Shown: positions 8,207 through 16,542, counted from the first letter of the stretch. The stretch: 49,282 nucleotides of DNA from an uncultured Clostridia bacterium (GCA_946184165.1 CAMHEN010000005.1:1-49282); one strand, 5' to 3'. The notes: generated from the sequence alone by a model not told the origin. Made by a program: numbers and translations.

Positions 8207-8845
8207 TCACTGCCCTTTCGCATTCTTCATCGCATCCCGGACGATCTGCCCGAGTGTGCGCTTGATGGTGATAAACAGGAGGTCAAAGGCGGTGTATACA
8301 ATACCGAAAAGAATCGGCCCGACGCCGAGCATATGACCGCTGCCGCCCGAGGCGGCGGAAAGGGTGAGGTTCAAAAGCGTATAGAACATATCCACGCACA
8401 TAAGCAGAACGCCCGCGTAGATGATATTAAAGATAAAAGTGATGTAGCGCTTTTGCGGGAACATCATCCAGCGGTCATTGCCGCCGATGGTCTTGGCATA
8501 ATAGCGCAGGATATTGTTGGTGAGAATGTCGGTCACCACGCCGAGGGCGACGGCGAACACAAACAGTAGATCGAGCCGCGCCGTGATATAGGCACTCAAG
8601 CCCCAGAAGATAAAGAAGCAGACCGACCCCGCAAACCACATCTTGATCAGGATCGCCTTGACCCAGTCCGAGAGTCTGAGCTTCGGACCGGAACGGTATT
8701 TGTCGAGCTCCTCCCGGGAGACCACGGGAGAATTGCTCTCATCCGCGTTGACAAGATCGCTGACCGCCTGGGTATGCAGCTTGTAGTAATCGGCGGTTGT
8801 CCGGTTTTCTTCCGGCGTGACGCGCCGTTTTTTCCTGTCTGCCAT
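8207..8845 (-). CDS. conserved membrane protein of the pectin importer operon (212 aa)
   Basis: I do not recognise a named family. The protein has a charged cytoplasmic N-terminus of about 60 residues (MADRKKRRVTPEENRTTADY) followed by about four hydrophobic segments (roughly 62-84, 88-108, 126-150 and 168-188) and a basic C-terminus. The ATG at 8845 has AAGGA 7 nt upstream; an earlier in-frame start at 8875 lacks support. It lies 60 nt downstream of another small membrane gene and 4 nt upstream of the polygalacturonase, so it is co-transcribed with both. A role as an accessory subunit or membrane scaffold of the importer is inference from position only. Confidence 0.8.
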   Translation of the reverse strand: MADRKKRRVTPEENRTTADYYKLHTQAVSDLVNADESNSPVVSREELDKYRSGPKLRLSDWVKAILIKMWFAGSVCFFIFWGLSAYITARLDLLFVFAVALGVVTDILTNNILRYYAKTIGGNDRWMMFPQKRYITFIFNIIYAGVLLMCVDMFYTLLNLTLSAASGGSGHMLGVGPILFGIVYTAFDLLFITIKRTLGQIVRDAMKNAKGQ

Positions 8846-8905
8846 AGATATTCCTTTTCCCCCCACCGGAAGCATTGCCCCCGGTGGGGTAAGTCATGCA
8901 AAGGA

Positions 8906-9484
8906 TCAGTCCTCGCCGGAGATGTCGATGACGTCGAGCTTGCCGTTGTCTTCCACCGTGATGGAGGTGTTGATCTTGCGCAGCAGCTTTGTATAGAGCG
9001 GCATCAGCACGACCAGCACTGCGCCGACAGCTTCGATCAACATATGATTTTGCAGGACGTTGTAGGCCTGCGCAATGTAGATCGTGGACTTGTCGATCAC
9101 GATGGGATTGATCTCGCGGAAGCGCGCGTTGTCGATCAGGCTGCAGTAATGATAGTCGCAGAAGATGATGAGCGCGAACATGGCAAACATCAGGATGACC
9201 ATGGGGATCACCGGCTTCTTGCGCTTCGGGAAGGCGTTGAGGAAACACACCAGCGAAAGCATGGAGAAGAGCATCGTGGCAAAACCGCACAGCCCCATGC
9301 CGGGACCCTGGATCTTCGCCGTGGTGTCGGAGATGTGCGTGAGGTTCAGGGAGTACTGGAAGAAAGCAATGGCCAGGACGATCAGCGCGATGATGGAGGG
9401 CTTGCGCTTCAGGCCGACAAAGAGTTTGCGCAGAAACTCCGGCATATGGGACCCGGATTTTACGGCTTTGGTATCCTTGCTCAT
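8906..9484 (-). CDS. conserved membrane protein of the pectin importer operon (192 aa)
   Basis: Unrecognised integral membrane protein. After a basic N-terminus of about 28 residues come four hydrophobic segments (about 30-50, 66-86, 94-112 and 148-170). An exposed loop between the third and fourth contains YCSLIDNARFREINPIVIDK, and the tail is hydrophilic and acidic. Its ATG overlaps the TGA of the ATPase gene (ATGA), a strong sign of coupled translation. In layout it resembles the 196-residue product at 11056-11646 (four segments with a long loop before the last), so the two may be distant paralogues. No enzymatic motif is seen. Confidence 0.8.
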   Translation of the reverse strand: MSKDTKAVKSGSHMPEFLRKLFVGLKRKPSIIALIVLAIAFFQYSLNLTHISDTTAKIQGPGMGLCGFATMLFSMLSLVCFLNAFPKRKKPVIPMVILMFAMFALIIFCDYHYCSLIDNARFREINPIVIDKSTIYIAQAYNVLQNHMLIEAVGAVLVVLMPLYTKLLRKINTSITVEDNGKLDVIDISGED

Positions 9485-10557
9485 GCGCTCTCCCCCTTTC
9501 TGATGGCGACGCCGTTCTCCTTATCGAAGAAGTGCTTGCGGGCAAAGGCAATGTTGACGTTGTCGCCGTTCTTGAAATCGTACCAGCCGCGCAGCTTTGC
9601 GGAGACCTTTTCCCCGCCGCCGAGATGGCCGTGGACCAGCGTGTTCATGCCGAGGTTCTCGTTCGAGAAGACGTTCATGGCCACGTCGTCGCCCTGGATG
9701 ACATCCTCGGGGCGGACGCCGAGTTCGATCTCCTTGCCGGCATAGGGAAGGAGGATGCCCTTCTCTTCCTCGTTCAAAGCGGCGCGAAAGCCCTTGCCTT
9801 CCAGGTAGCCGTCACGGACGGTGGCCTCAAAGAAATTCATGGGAGGCAGGCCGATGAAGCTCGCGACAAAGCGGTTTGCGGGAGCGTCATAGAGCTCCAG
9901 TGGGGTGCCCACCTGCTGCACATGGCCCATGGACATGCAGACGATGCGGTCCGCGAGGGTCAGCGCCTCGGTCTGGTCGTGGGTGACGTAGAGCATGGTG
10001 GCCTGCAGTCTCTTGTGGAGAAGCAGGATCTCGCGTCTCGTGGCGCCGCGGAGCTTTGCGTCCAGGTTCGACAGCGGCTCGTCAAAGAGGAAGACCTTGG
10101 GGTTTCTGACGATGGAGCGCCCCATGGCCACGCGCTGGCGCTGGCCGCCGGAGAGCTGGGAGGGCTTCTTGTTGAGCTGGCTCGTGAGGCCCAGGATCTC
10201 AGCCGCCGCGAGAACCTTCTTGTGGATGACATTCGGGTTCTCCTTGCGCAGCGTGAGAGAAAAGGCCATGTTTTCATAGATGGTCATGTGGCCGTAGAGC
10301 GCGTAGCTCTGGAAGACCATGGCCATGTCACGGTCCTTCGCCGGGGTCTGGGTGATGTCCTTCCCGTCGAGGAGGAGATGGCCGGCGGAGATATCCTCAA
10401 GCCCCGCGATCATACGCAGGGTGGTGGACTTGCCGCAGCCGGAGGGGCCGACCAGGACGATCAGCTCGCCGTCCTTGACATCCAGGTTGAAGTCGAAGAC
10501 CGCCTGCACGTTGTTGTCATAGATCTTGTCTACATGCTGAACATTCAGTTGTGCCAT
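9481..10557 (-). CDS. sugar ABC transporter ATPase within the importer operon (UgpC/MsmX family)
   Basis: ATPase of 358 residues with Walker A GPSGCGKST, signature LSGGQRQRVAMGRS, Walker B VFLFDEPLSNLDAK, switch YVTHDQTEAL and a C-terminal TOBE-type region. The ATG at 10557 has AAGGAGG upstream; the open frame to 10695 is rejected. It is embedded between small membrane protein genes in the same operon as the permeases and the lipoprotein, so it is probably the dedicated motor of this importer. It is clearly related to, but distinct from, the ATPase at 3482-4558. LplABC-type importers of Firmicutes often have no ATPase gene of their own, which makes the dedicated copy notable. Confidence 0.93.
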   Translation of the reverse strand: MAQLNVQHVDKIYDNNVQAVFDFNLDVKDGELIVLVGPSGCGKSTTLRMIAGLEDISAGHLLLDGKDITQTPAKDRDMAMVFQSYALYGHMTIYENMAFSLTLRKENPNVIHKKVLAAAEILGLTSQLNKKPSQLSGGQRQRVAMGRSIVRNPKVFLFDEPLSNLDAKLRGATRREILLLHKRLQATMLYVTHDQTEALTLADRIVCMSMGHVQQVGTPLELYDAPANRFVASFIGLPPMNFFEATVRDGYLEGKGFRAALNEEEKGILLPYAGKEIELGVRPEDVIQGDDVAMNVFSNENLGMNTLVHGHLGGGEKVSAKLRGWYDFKNGDNVNIAFARKHFFDKENGVAIRKGESA

Positions 10558-10573
10558 ACGTTCTTCCCCTCCT

Positions 10574-11059
10574 TTATGCAGCGAGGCCCAGGGATTTGAG
10601 ATGCGCGCTGAGCTGTCTGCTGCGTGTGATGCCGACATAGGCGCCCGCGAAGAGGCAGGCGGCGGAGATTGCGAGATACAAGACGCAGCGGACAAACTGC
10701 CCGGACTCCATGACCGTGACAGCCTGTTCCTGAATGGTGACCGCGGCAGTGTGGGCCTTCATCGGGTAGATGAAGATGCGCACGATCTGAATGACGCCGA
10801 GGATGACCATGACATAGGCGTAGGCCTGCTTGTAATTTTTGATGCCCTCGGAACAGAGGAAAGCGGCAAGCAGGAAAATCAGATTGTAGAGGATGGAGGC
10901 GCCGATGGTGATATTGTAATACCAGGAGCCCACATTGGATTCGTAAATGCTGATGAAGAAGAATACGTCAAAGAAGATGGCCAGCAGCGCAAGGCCAGAG
11001 GCCAGCGTATTCTTCGTATAGCGCATTCTGTCGAGCCGAATGCTCTTCTCGTCGTTCAT
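10574..11059 (-). CDS. conserved membrane protein of the pectin importer operon (161 aa)
   Basis: Unrecognised membrane protein of 161 residues with about four hydrophobic segments (17-38, 50-70, 78-98 and 122-143). The first is aromatic-rich (AIFFDVFFFISIYESNVGSW), and the loop ahead of the last segment is hydrophilic. The ATG at 11059 overlaps the TGA of the preceding gene, so translation is coupled; the ATPase gene begins 16 nt downstream. It has no signal peptide cleavage site and no known motif. Its place between another membrane gene and the ATPase suggests it works with the importer, but the function is unknown. Confidence 0.8.
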   Translation of the reverse strand: MNDEKSIRLDRMRYTKNTLASGLALLAIFFDVFFFISIYESNVGSWYYNITIGASILYNLIFLLAAFLCSEGIKNYKQAYAYVMVILGVIQIVRIFIYPMKAHTAAVTIQEQAVTVMESGQFVRCVLYLAISAACLFAGAYVGITRSRQLSAHLKSLGLAA

Positions 11060-11646
11060 GCCGCTGCCCCCTTTCCGGCCGCGATCAGGGCCGCCTCTTC
11101 CTTCATGAGACGTATTTTCCAGACGGTGCAGGCCACAAGGCCGATGCAGACCAGCACGGAGAAGGCAAATACCGCATAGTGGATGTCAAACCAGAAGGTC
11201 GATTCCGAATAGGCGGTCTTCCAGAGATTGGCGTGTTTTCTCAGCGCCTCGAAGTCAACGCGCAAAAAGCGCTCCTTGTAAGCCTCAATATAACCGTGCG
11301 CTTCAAAGGCGACATAGAGATTCATCACCGTAAAAGCGCAGACGGAAAGATAGTTGCCGATGTAATACTTTCTGCGGATATGGGTGTTGGTGATAAACAG
11401 CAGGCACGCAAGCAGGAGCAGGATAATGGAATAGCGGAGCAGCAGCCCGTTAAACGCCTGCATGTTGTAATAGACAATGGAACCGGGGACGTCCGTCTGG
11501 GTGAGATCCGCGGGGTTTCGCATCGTCGAATACAGCGTGTCATACAAATCGGTCATGATGCCGAGCGAGTACAGGAAAATGACCACGCTCGAAGCGAGTG
11601 CCAGAAAGCAAAGGATCTTTTGCAGTGTCAACTGTTTCTTATACAT
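11056..11646 (-). CDS. conserved membrane protein of the pectin importer operon (196 aa)
   Basis: Unrecognised membrane protein with four hydrophobic segments (about 10-31, 67-88, 97-116 and 158-178). Two loops probably face outward: about 32-66 (with MRNPADLTQTDVPG) and about 117-156 (with YKERFLRVDFEALRKHANLW). The basic residues after segment four suit a cytoplasmic C-terminus. It is the first gene after the lipoprotein, separated by a 95-nt spacer with a strong hairpin, and it overlaps the next gene by ATGA. The pair of outward loops could contact the substrate-binding lipoprotein; that is speculation from topology and order. Confidence 0.8.
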   Translation of the reverse strand: MYKKQLTLQKILCFLALASSVVIFLYSLGIMTDLYDTLYSTMRNPADLTQTDVPGSIVYYNMQAFNGLLLRYSIILLLLACLLFITNTHIRRKYYIGNYLSVCAFTVMNLYVAFEAHGYIEAYKERFLRVDFEALRKHANLWKTAYSESTFWFDIHYAVFAFSVLVCIGLVACTVWKIRLMKEEAALIAAGKGAAA

Positions 11647-11662
11647 GTTAGCCTCCCTGCCC

Positions 11663-11702
11663 GGAACGCGGGCACACAGGATATGCCTGCGTGCCGCGTT
11701 CC
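11663..11702 (-). promoter_or_regulatory. intercistronic stem-loop after the substrate-binding protein gene
   Basis: On the minus strand GGAACGCGG pairs perfectly with CCGCGTTCC, and the stem continues with CACGCAGG against CCTGTGTG (one G-U pair and a bulge) around a 5-nt loop. There is no T-run after it, so it is not a normal terminator. Such stems between a binding-protein gene and downstream transporter genes commonly protect the upstream mRNA from 3' decay and raise binding-protein levels, as known for malE-malF. That role here is inferred. Confidence 0.6.
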
Positions 11703-11741
11703 TGCGAATCTGCGTTCACGCCGTCACTGACGGAGTTTTGA

Positions 11742-13937
11742 TCAGCTCAGAGCGTTGTAGTAGCCAAGCAGACGGCCCCAGGCATCCTGCTTGAGCGTGA
11801 GGTACTGCGCACCGCCCCACTCGTCGGCGACCTTCGCGGCGGAGGCGTCAGCATTGCCCATGCCCTCCTCGGCATAGCCGGAGACGATCTGGTTGACGAA
11901 GAGGTTCTCGCCGCCCTTGTTCTGGGAGAATCTGCCGCTCGCGGTGAGCTGGGTGTAGGTGTTGATCATGTCGTTCTCAGCCTTGGTGTTGGGGAGAACG
12001 GTGGGCACAGACATGTACCAGGGGTTCTCGGTCACGGCGAGCTCGGGGTGCTTGAGGACGCCGAGGGCGATGGCGTTGGAGATTCTGCCGGCGCCTTCAC
12101 GGCCGACATCGGTGGTGCACTGGAATTCGAAGGCCTGGCTCTTCGCGAAGCTCAGCGTGGAGCCGAGGAACTGACGGGCGTAGTTGGTGTAGTTGCCGCT
12201 GGCCTTTTCCCACAGCTCTGCGCGGGTGGCGTCGGCGATCTCAGGCATCTCCTGCCCGTTGAACATGAAGGTTACATAGCTGCCGTCGGCATTGGTCTTG
12301 ATGAAGGCGTCGGGGCCGTAGCTCATGAGGATCATGCCCTTGGGAGAGTAAGCGAAGTCGATGAGCTTGAGAGCTGCGTTGAGCTTGTCGGGGTTGTCCT
12401 TCACGCCGGCAGCGGAGATGCCCCAGCCGTCGGTCTTGACGGAACGCCAGGACTCGGTGAAGCGCATGTAGTGGCCGCCCTCGGTGCCGTCCTGCCAGCA
12501 GGCGACAGGAACCATGACTGCCATGTACTTCTCGCCTTCATCGAAGACGTTCTGGGAGGGATCGTTGTACAGGGTCTGGGTCTGGTTGTAGTCGTAGTGC
12601 ATGAAGCCGGAGTCGTTCTCCAGGTACTGCTTGGTCTTGCCGTCGGCGGTGTTCATGAAGTTGACGGAGATGAGGCCTTCCTTGGCGATGGCGTTCATGC
12701 GCTCCATGGCCTTGTAGGACTCGGGATTCTGACGGGCGTCCTTCAGGCTGCCGTCCACATCGAAGTAGAGGTAATCCTGGCGGGACTCGAGGCCGCGGAT
12801 ACCGAAGAGGTGACCGGCAAAACGCATCATGTCGACGCGGCGCTGGTTGTTGTCGTCCTCACGGGAGAACAGGCCCTGGATGGTGTCGGTGCCGTTGAGA
12901 GTCTGGGGGTTCGCGACGACGCAGCGGAGGAGGGCGACGAGCTCGTCGGCATCCCACGCGGCGTTCTGGCCGATGAAGAGCTTGGAGCGCTCGGTGCCGT
13001 AGTAGCCGTTGTAAGCCTTGTCGATATACTCGCGCAGCATGTTGACAGCGGTCACGCCGTCGATGCTGCCCGCCTCGTTCATCTTGGCGATGATGTTGCC
13101 GGCGGCGTCATAGTCCTTGGTGACCTTCTCGACCGCGGAGCCGTCAGCCTTGACGACGTCGATCTCGATCTTGCCGGAGGTGGGCATATAGGGCTCGTAC
13201 ACGGGAGCAGCGGTCATGTTGCTCTTCTCGGCCTCGAAAGCGCCCTCGCCGTCGAGGAGCTTCTGAACCATGTCGGTGCGCATGAGGGGCATACGCTCGA
13301 TATCGTTCACGCCGTCAAAGTACGGGGAGAAGTAGATGGCGCCGGTGGTGGTGTTGCCTGTGATGGAGAGGCGGACGATGGGGTTGGACTCGAGATAAGC
13401 CTTGAAGTTCGGCATCTGGTCGAGGTAAGCGCCGATGTTCACGACGACGCCCTGCTCGCCGTACTCGGTGAGCTTGGCAGCGGTGCCGGAGACCATGTCC
13501 ACGTCACCCATGCGCTCTTTCCAGTAGTCGAATTCGTTGGCGGCGCTGTTGCCCTGATACTTGTCCTCGATCTTGATGCCGAGAACGTTCTCAACCTCGA
13601 CCCAGGTGGGCTTGAGGTCGCCGGCGTGGTAGGTCTTGCCGTCGGCGAGGGTGATGCCTTCGCCCGCAACTTCGGCGTCGAGGCTCAGGCCGGTCTTGGT
13701 GGAGTTGTAGCCGGTGGCCATGCGCAGCACGGTGCCGGGGGCATAGCTCAGCTCAGCGGGAGCGGCCTCTGCGGGAGCGGCTTCAGCGGGAGCGGCCTCT
13801 GCGGGAGCGGCGGGCGCCTCGGTGGCGGCCGGAGCCTGATACTGGTCAACGTCGATCTTCTTGCCGCAGCCGGAGAGCAGGCCCGCAAACAGAGCCAGCG
13901 TCAGAAGGACTGCGATCACAGTCTTGAAGTTTTTCAT
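11742..13937 (-). CDS. large lipoprotein substrate-binding protein of the pectin importer
   Basis: Extracellular solute-binding protein of 731 residues, far longer than the usual 400-550 of sugar-binding proteins. It has a lipoprotein signal with the lipobox LLSGC (Cys24), then an Ala/Pro/Glu linker with repeated APAEA units (about residues 35-62) and a long binding domain of the LplA-like type that goes with LplB/LplC permeases. The ATG at 13937 follows AAGGAGG. It is flanked by two hairpins (11663-11702 and 13975-13990) and lies between the permease genes and the accessory membrane genes. The likely ligand is an oligogalacturonide, judging from GH28, GH105 and CE8 in the locus; the size suggests a long ligand or an extra domain. 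Confidence 0.9.
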   Translation of the reverse strand: MKNFKTVIAVLLTLALFAGLLSGCGKKIDVDQYQAPAATEAPAAPAEAAPAEAAPAEAAPAELSYAPGTVLRMATGYNSTKTGLSLDAEVAGEGITLADGKTYHAGDLKPTWVEVENVLGIKIEDKYQGNSAANEFDYWKERMGDVDMVSGTAAKLTEYGEQGVVVNIGAYLDQMPNFKAYLESNPIVRLSITGNTTTGAIYFSPYFDGVNDIERMPLMRTDMVQKLLDGEGAFEAEKSNMTAAPVYEPYMPTSGKIEIDVVKADGSAVEKVTKDYDAAGNIIAKMNEAGSIDGVTAVNMLREYIDKAYNGYYGTERSKLFIGQNAAWDADELVALLRCVVANPQTLNGTDTIQGLFSREDDNNQRRVDMMRFAGHLFGIRGLESRQDYLYFDVDGSLKDARQNPESYKAMERMNAIAKEGLISVNFMNTADGKTKQYLENDSGFMHYDYNQTQTLYNDPSQNVFDEGEKYMAVMVPVACWQDGTEGGHYMRFTESWRSVKTDGWGISAAGVKDNPDKLNAALKLIDFAYSPKGMILMSYGPDAFIKTNADGSYVTFMFNGQEMPEIADATRAELWEKASGNYTNYARQFLGSTLSFAKSQAFEFQCTTDVGREGAGRISNAIALGVLKHPELAVTENPWYMSVPTVLPNTKAENDMINTYTQLTASGRFSQNKGGENLFVNQIVSGYAEEGMGNADASAAKVADEWGGAQYLTLKQDAWGRLLGYYNALS

Positions 13938-13974
13938 GGGTTTCCTCCTTAATAAATATTACAGGTTTATTTTT

Positions 13975-13990
13975 ACCGGTCCATACCGGT
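13975..13990 (-). promoter_or_regulatory. small stem-loop between permease and binding-protein genes
   Basis: ACCGGT-CCAT-ACCGGT forms a 6-bp stem with a 4-nt loop, in the 65-nt gap between the LplC-type permease stop and the lipoprotein start. On the minus strand it is followed by AAAAATAAAC rather than T residues, so it is not a terminator. It may be a processing or 5'-stabilising element that sets the binding-protein mRNA apart. Confidence 0.4.
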
Positions 13991-14002
13991 CAGGTACTGA
14001 TT

Positions 14003-14893
14003 TTACTCCTTCACGCCGCCGACATTGGTGCCCTTGGCGAAGTATTTCTGGATGAAGGGGTAGATGATGAGGATGGGGACGATGGAGCAGACGATCAGCG
14101 CGTAGATGACGGAGTCGGAAGCGTAGGGCTGGTTCCAGCCGGCCATGGCCTCGGCGTCGGTGAACTCCTCGAGACGCAGACGGATGAAGACCTGCAGCGG
14201 ATGCTCGTTGGAGTTGGAGATCATCTGGCGCGCCCAGAAGTAGCCGTTCCAGCGGGAGATGCCGAAGAACAGGGCAACGGTCGCGATGGTGGATTTGCAC
14301 ATGGGGAGATAGACCTTTGTGAGCACCTGGAACTCACTCGCCCCGTCGACGATGGCCGCTTCCTCGATTTCACTCGGTACGCCCTCGAAGGCGTTTCTGA
14401 GGAGGATGATGTTCATGGCGGCCATGCCCATGGCGATGACGACGAGCCATTTGTCATCCGTGATGCCGATGGCGTTGAAGACCTTCTGCGTATCCAGATA
14501 ATTCAGATACTGCGGAACGATGCCGGCAGCAAACCACATGGTGAAGACGAGGAAGAAGTTGAAGAACTTGCGGAACAGCAGCCGCTTCTTGGACAGGGCG
14601 TAGGCGCCGAGGATGGAGTAGAACAGCGCCCAGACCGTGCCGTAGAAGGTGATGAAGAGGGTGTTCGAGTATGCGTTCCAGAACATGTTGTCGTTGAACA
14701 TGCGGCGGAAAGCGTCGAACTGGATATTCTTCGGGAAGAGGACGATCTCACCGTATTCCACGGCGGCACGGCCGCTGATGGCGGCGGAGATCGCGTAGAC
14801 GAAGGGATAGAGGCAGGCCAGCGCGAAGACCGTGAGCAGCGTGTAGCTGATGATCTTAAAGATCAGCTCGGAGACTTCAAGTTTTCTTTTCAT
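14003..14893 (-). CDS. sugar ABC permease, LplC/YtcP type
   Basis: Inner-membrane permease of 296 residues of the carbohydrate-uptake (CUT1-like) family. It has about six transmembrane segments and the EAA loop EEAAIVDGASEFQVLTKVYLP near residues 187-207 (21 residues, with the Gly at the expected place), which contacts the ATPase. The C-terminus YFAKGTNVGGVKE matches the LplC/YtcP type, whose members usually end in GxxxGxxKG-like tails. The ATG at 14893 has AAAGGAGGG upstream. It lies 15 nt downstream of its partner permease gene and directly upstream of the lipoprotein gene, so the three form the core importer. Confidence 0.93.
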   Translation of the reverse strand: MKRKLEVSELIFKIISYTLLTVFALACLYPFVYAISAAISGRAAVEYGEIVLFPKNIQFDAFRRMFNDNMFWNAYSNTLFITFYGTVWALFYSILGAYALSKKRLLFRKFFNFFLVFTMWFAAGIVPQYLNYLDTQKVFNAIGITDDKWLVVIAMGMAAMNIILLRNAFEGVPSEIEEAAIVDGASEFQVLTKVYLPMCKSTIATVALFFGISRWNGYFWARQMISNSNEHPLQVFIRLRLEEFTDAEAMAGWNQPYASDSVIYALIVCSIVPILIIYPFIQKYFAKGTNVGGVKE

Positions 14894-14908
14894 CGCCGTC
14901 TCCCTCCT

Positions 14909-15961
14909 TTAGTAGAGCGAAACATCCGACGCCTTGCGCGCAATGGTGTTGGCGCCGATGACCAGCAGCATGCCGACCACGTTGTTCATCATTTCAGCCG
15001 CGGAGGCGATGCCCTTGGCAGCGCCGGCGAGACCGTAGCGCTGGGCAAAGGTGGACACCACGTCGGCCGTCACGTAAGTGTTGGTGTTATAAAGAAGAAG
15101 GACCTTCTCATAGCCGATGTTCAGCAGAGAACCGATACGGGTGATGAGCATGATGACGATGGTGGACAGGATGCTCGGCAGGACGACATAGCGCATCTGG
15201 GCCCACTTGCCGGCGCCGTCGATCTGGGCGGCTTCATAGCTTGTCGGGGAGATGGCGATGATCGCCGCGAAAAAGACGATGCTGTCATAGCCCGCGCTCT
15301 CCCAGATGCCGCTGATGATATAGATCGGACGGAAGAAGGCCGGGTTATTGAGCATGCCGGATTTCGCCACATCCTGGGAGATCCAGCCTATGTTCGCGAG
15401 GGCTTGCGCGAGAACGCCGTTTCCGGAGGTCGTGGAGCCCTGCTTGACCAGCATGACCACGAGAGAGGTCATAACGACAGTGGACATGAACTTCGGCAGG
15501 TAGGTCAGGACCTGGTAGACGCTTCTGGCGATGTTCGACTTGATCTCGTTGAAGAACAGGGCCAGGATGATGGGCATGGGAAAGCCGAAGCACAGGCCGT
15601 AGAAGCTGAGAATAAAGGTGTTGCGCATGGCGCGCCAGAACTCGGCGGACAGATCGTCCCCGCCGACGAGCAGACGCTTGAAGTACGAGAAGCCGGAGAA
15701 GAGCTGTTCGGAAACCGGCAGGACTTCGTCAGACACCTTGAAGCAGCCCAGCAGTTCGTACATGGGGAAGTAACGCCAGAACAGAAATACCAGGAGCATG
15801 GGGATCAACATGAGGTAGAGCCGCCAATCCTTGAGGATCGAACGTCCGACGTGCAGCCAATAGTGTTTTTCGACGTCGTCACGGACGGCCTGCTCCGGAC
15901 TCTCCCGATAGGAGCCCGAGGCTTCGTCGTAGATGAGAAAATCTGCTGCTTTTGATTTCAT
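14909..15961 (-). CDS. sugar ABC permease, LplB type
   Basis: Inner-membrane permease of 350 residues with a cytoplasmic N-terminus of about 45 residues, roughly six transmembrane segments and an EAA motif YEAAQIDGAGKWAQMRYVVL near residue 247. The LplB-type start RLYLMLIPMLLVFLFWRYFPMY is present, and the end ARKASDVSLY is typical (LplB proteins usually end near SLF or SLW). AGGAGG lies 6 nt or so before the ATG at 15961; a TTG one codon earlier is also open but less likely. The start codon overlaps the stop of the preceding gene as TGATG. It should pair with the permease at 14003-14893. Confidence 0.93.
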   Translation of the reverse strand: MKSKAADFLIYDEASGSYRESPEQAVRDDVEKHYWLHVGRSILKDWRLYLMLIPMLLVFLFWRYFPMYELLGCFKVSDEVLPVSEQLFSGFSYFKRLLVGGDDLSAEFWRAMRNTFILSFYGLCFGFPMPIILALFFNEIKSNIARSVYQVLTYLPKFMSTVVMTSLVVMLVKQGSTTSGNGVLAQALANIGWISQDVAKSGMLNNPAFFRPIYIISGIWESAGYDSIVFFAAIIAISPTSYEAAQIDGAGKWAQMRYVVLPSILSTIVIMLITRIGSLLNIGYEKVLLLYNTNTYVTADVVSTFAQRYGLAGAAKGIASAAEMMNNVVGMLLVIGANTIARKASDVSLY

Positions 15962-16542
15962 CAAAATCCTCCTTTTTCCTCTTCCGTCTTGTGAATGCGC
16001 AGAAGATAATGCTTTTGATTCTCAAAGATTCCGTCCAGCCTCCGGGCGATCCAGAGGATCAGACCCGTAAACAGGAGGGAAAGTGCATCCGTTGTAAAAA
16101 AGCCGAGGGCGTTTCGAAAGCTGCTGCCCAGCGCCACCGCCAGAAGGGCGCGGCCGAGCTGCATCAGAAGCAGGGTACCGAGACCGAAGCACACGGTCAA
16201 AAAACTGTCGAGGCGTATCCGCTCCCCACCCAGCCTGTTCAGGGGGAGAAGCATCGCGAGACTGAGGAGATTGCCCGCGCAGTATATGAGAAGCTGCCGG
16301 GCGCTGCCGCGGGAGGCGAGGCAGAACACCGCGCCGCCGAGACATGCATGGATTGCAGCCCAGGGGCCCCAGCGCATGAGCACAATGGCCGTGAGTGCCG
16401 CCGTGACCGACACGGTATAGAGCTGATCCGGATACCAGCGTGTGGCGGAGCGGACCAGCAGAAATTCCGACACGCACAGGATGACCGCGAACAGCGAAAG
16501 ATCAATGCCGCGATACTGCTGAAAACTGAGCTGTCGCTTCAT
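15961..16542 (-). CDS. operon-leading membrane protein (193 aa), ECF-S-component-like topology
   Basis: First gene of the importer operon. The protein is almost all hydrophobic, with about five or six segments (roughly 14-32, 40-57, 62-80, 84-102, 115-138 and 150-170) and basic ends, and contains VMRWGPWAAIHACLGG-type small-residue helices (sequence VLMRWGPWAAIHACLGGA). The size and compact helices recall substrate-specific S components of ECF transporters, but no family motif is certain, so the function is unknown. Its stop codon shares a base with the permease start (TGATG). It stands 59 nt after a good promoter. Confidence 0.75.
   Translation of the reverse strand: MKRQLSFQQYRGIDLSLFAVILCVSEFLLVRSATRWYPDQLYTVSVTAALTAIVLMRWGPWAAIHACLGGAVFCLASRGSARQLLIYCAGNLLSLAMLLPLNRLGGERIRLDSFLTVCFGLGTLLLMQLGRALLAVALGSSFRNALGFFTTDALSLLFTGLILWIARRLDGIFENQKHYLLRIHKTEEEKGGF

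Noticed and set aside
12048-13952. 634-residue plus-strand open frame opposite the binding-protein gene
   Set aside because: Antisense shadow, with Gly/Ala/Val-rich sequence that mirrors the codons of the lipoprotein gene.
14201-15955. 584-residue plus-strand open frame opposite both permease genes
   Set aside because: Strongly acidic antisense shadow of membrane-protein codons; no start signal.
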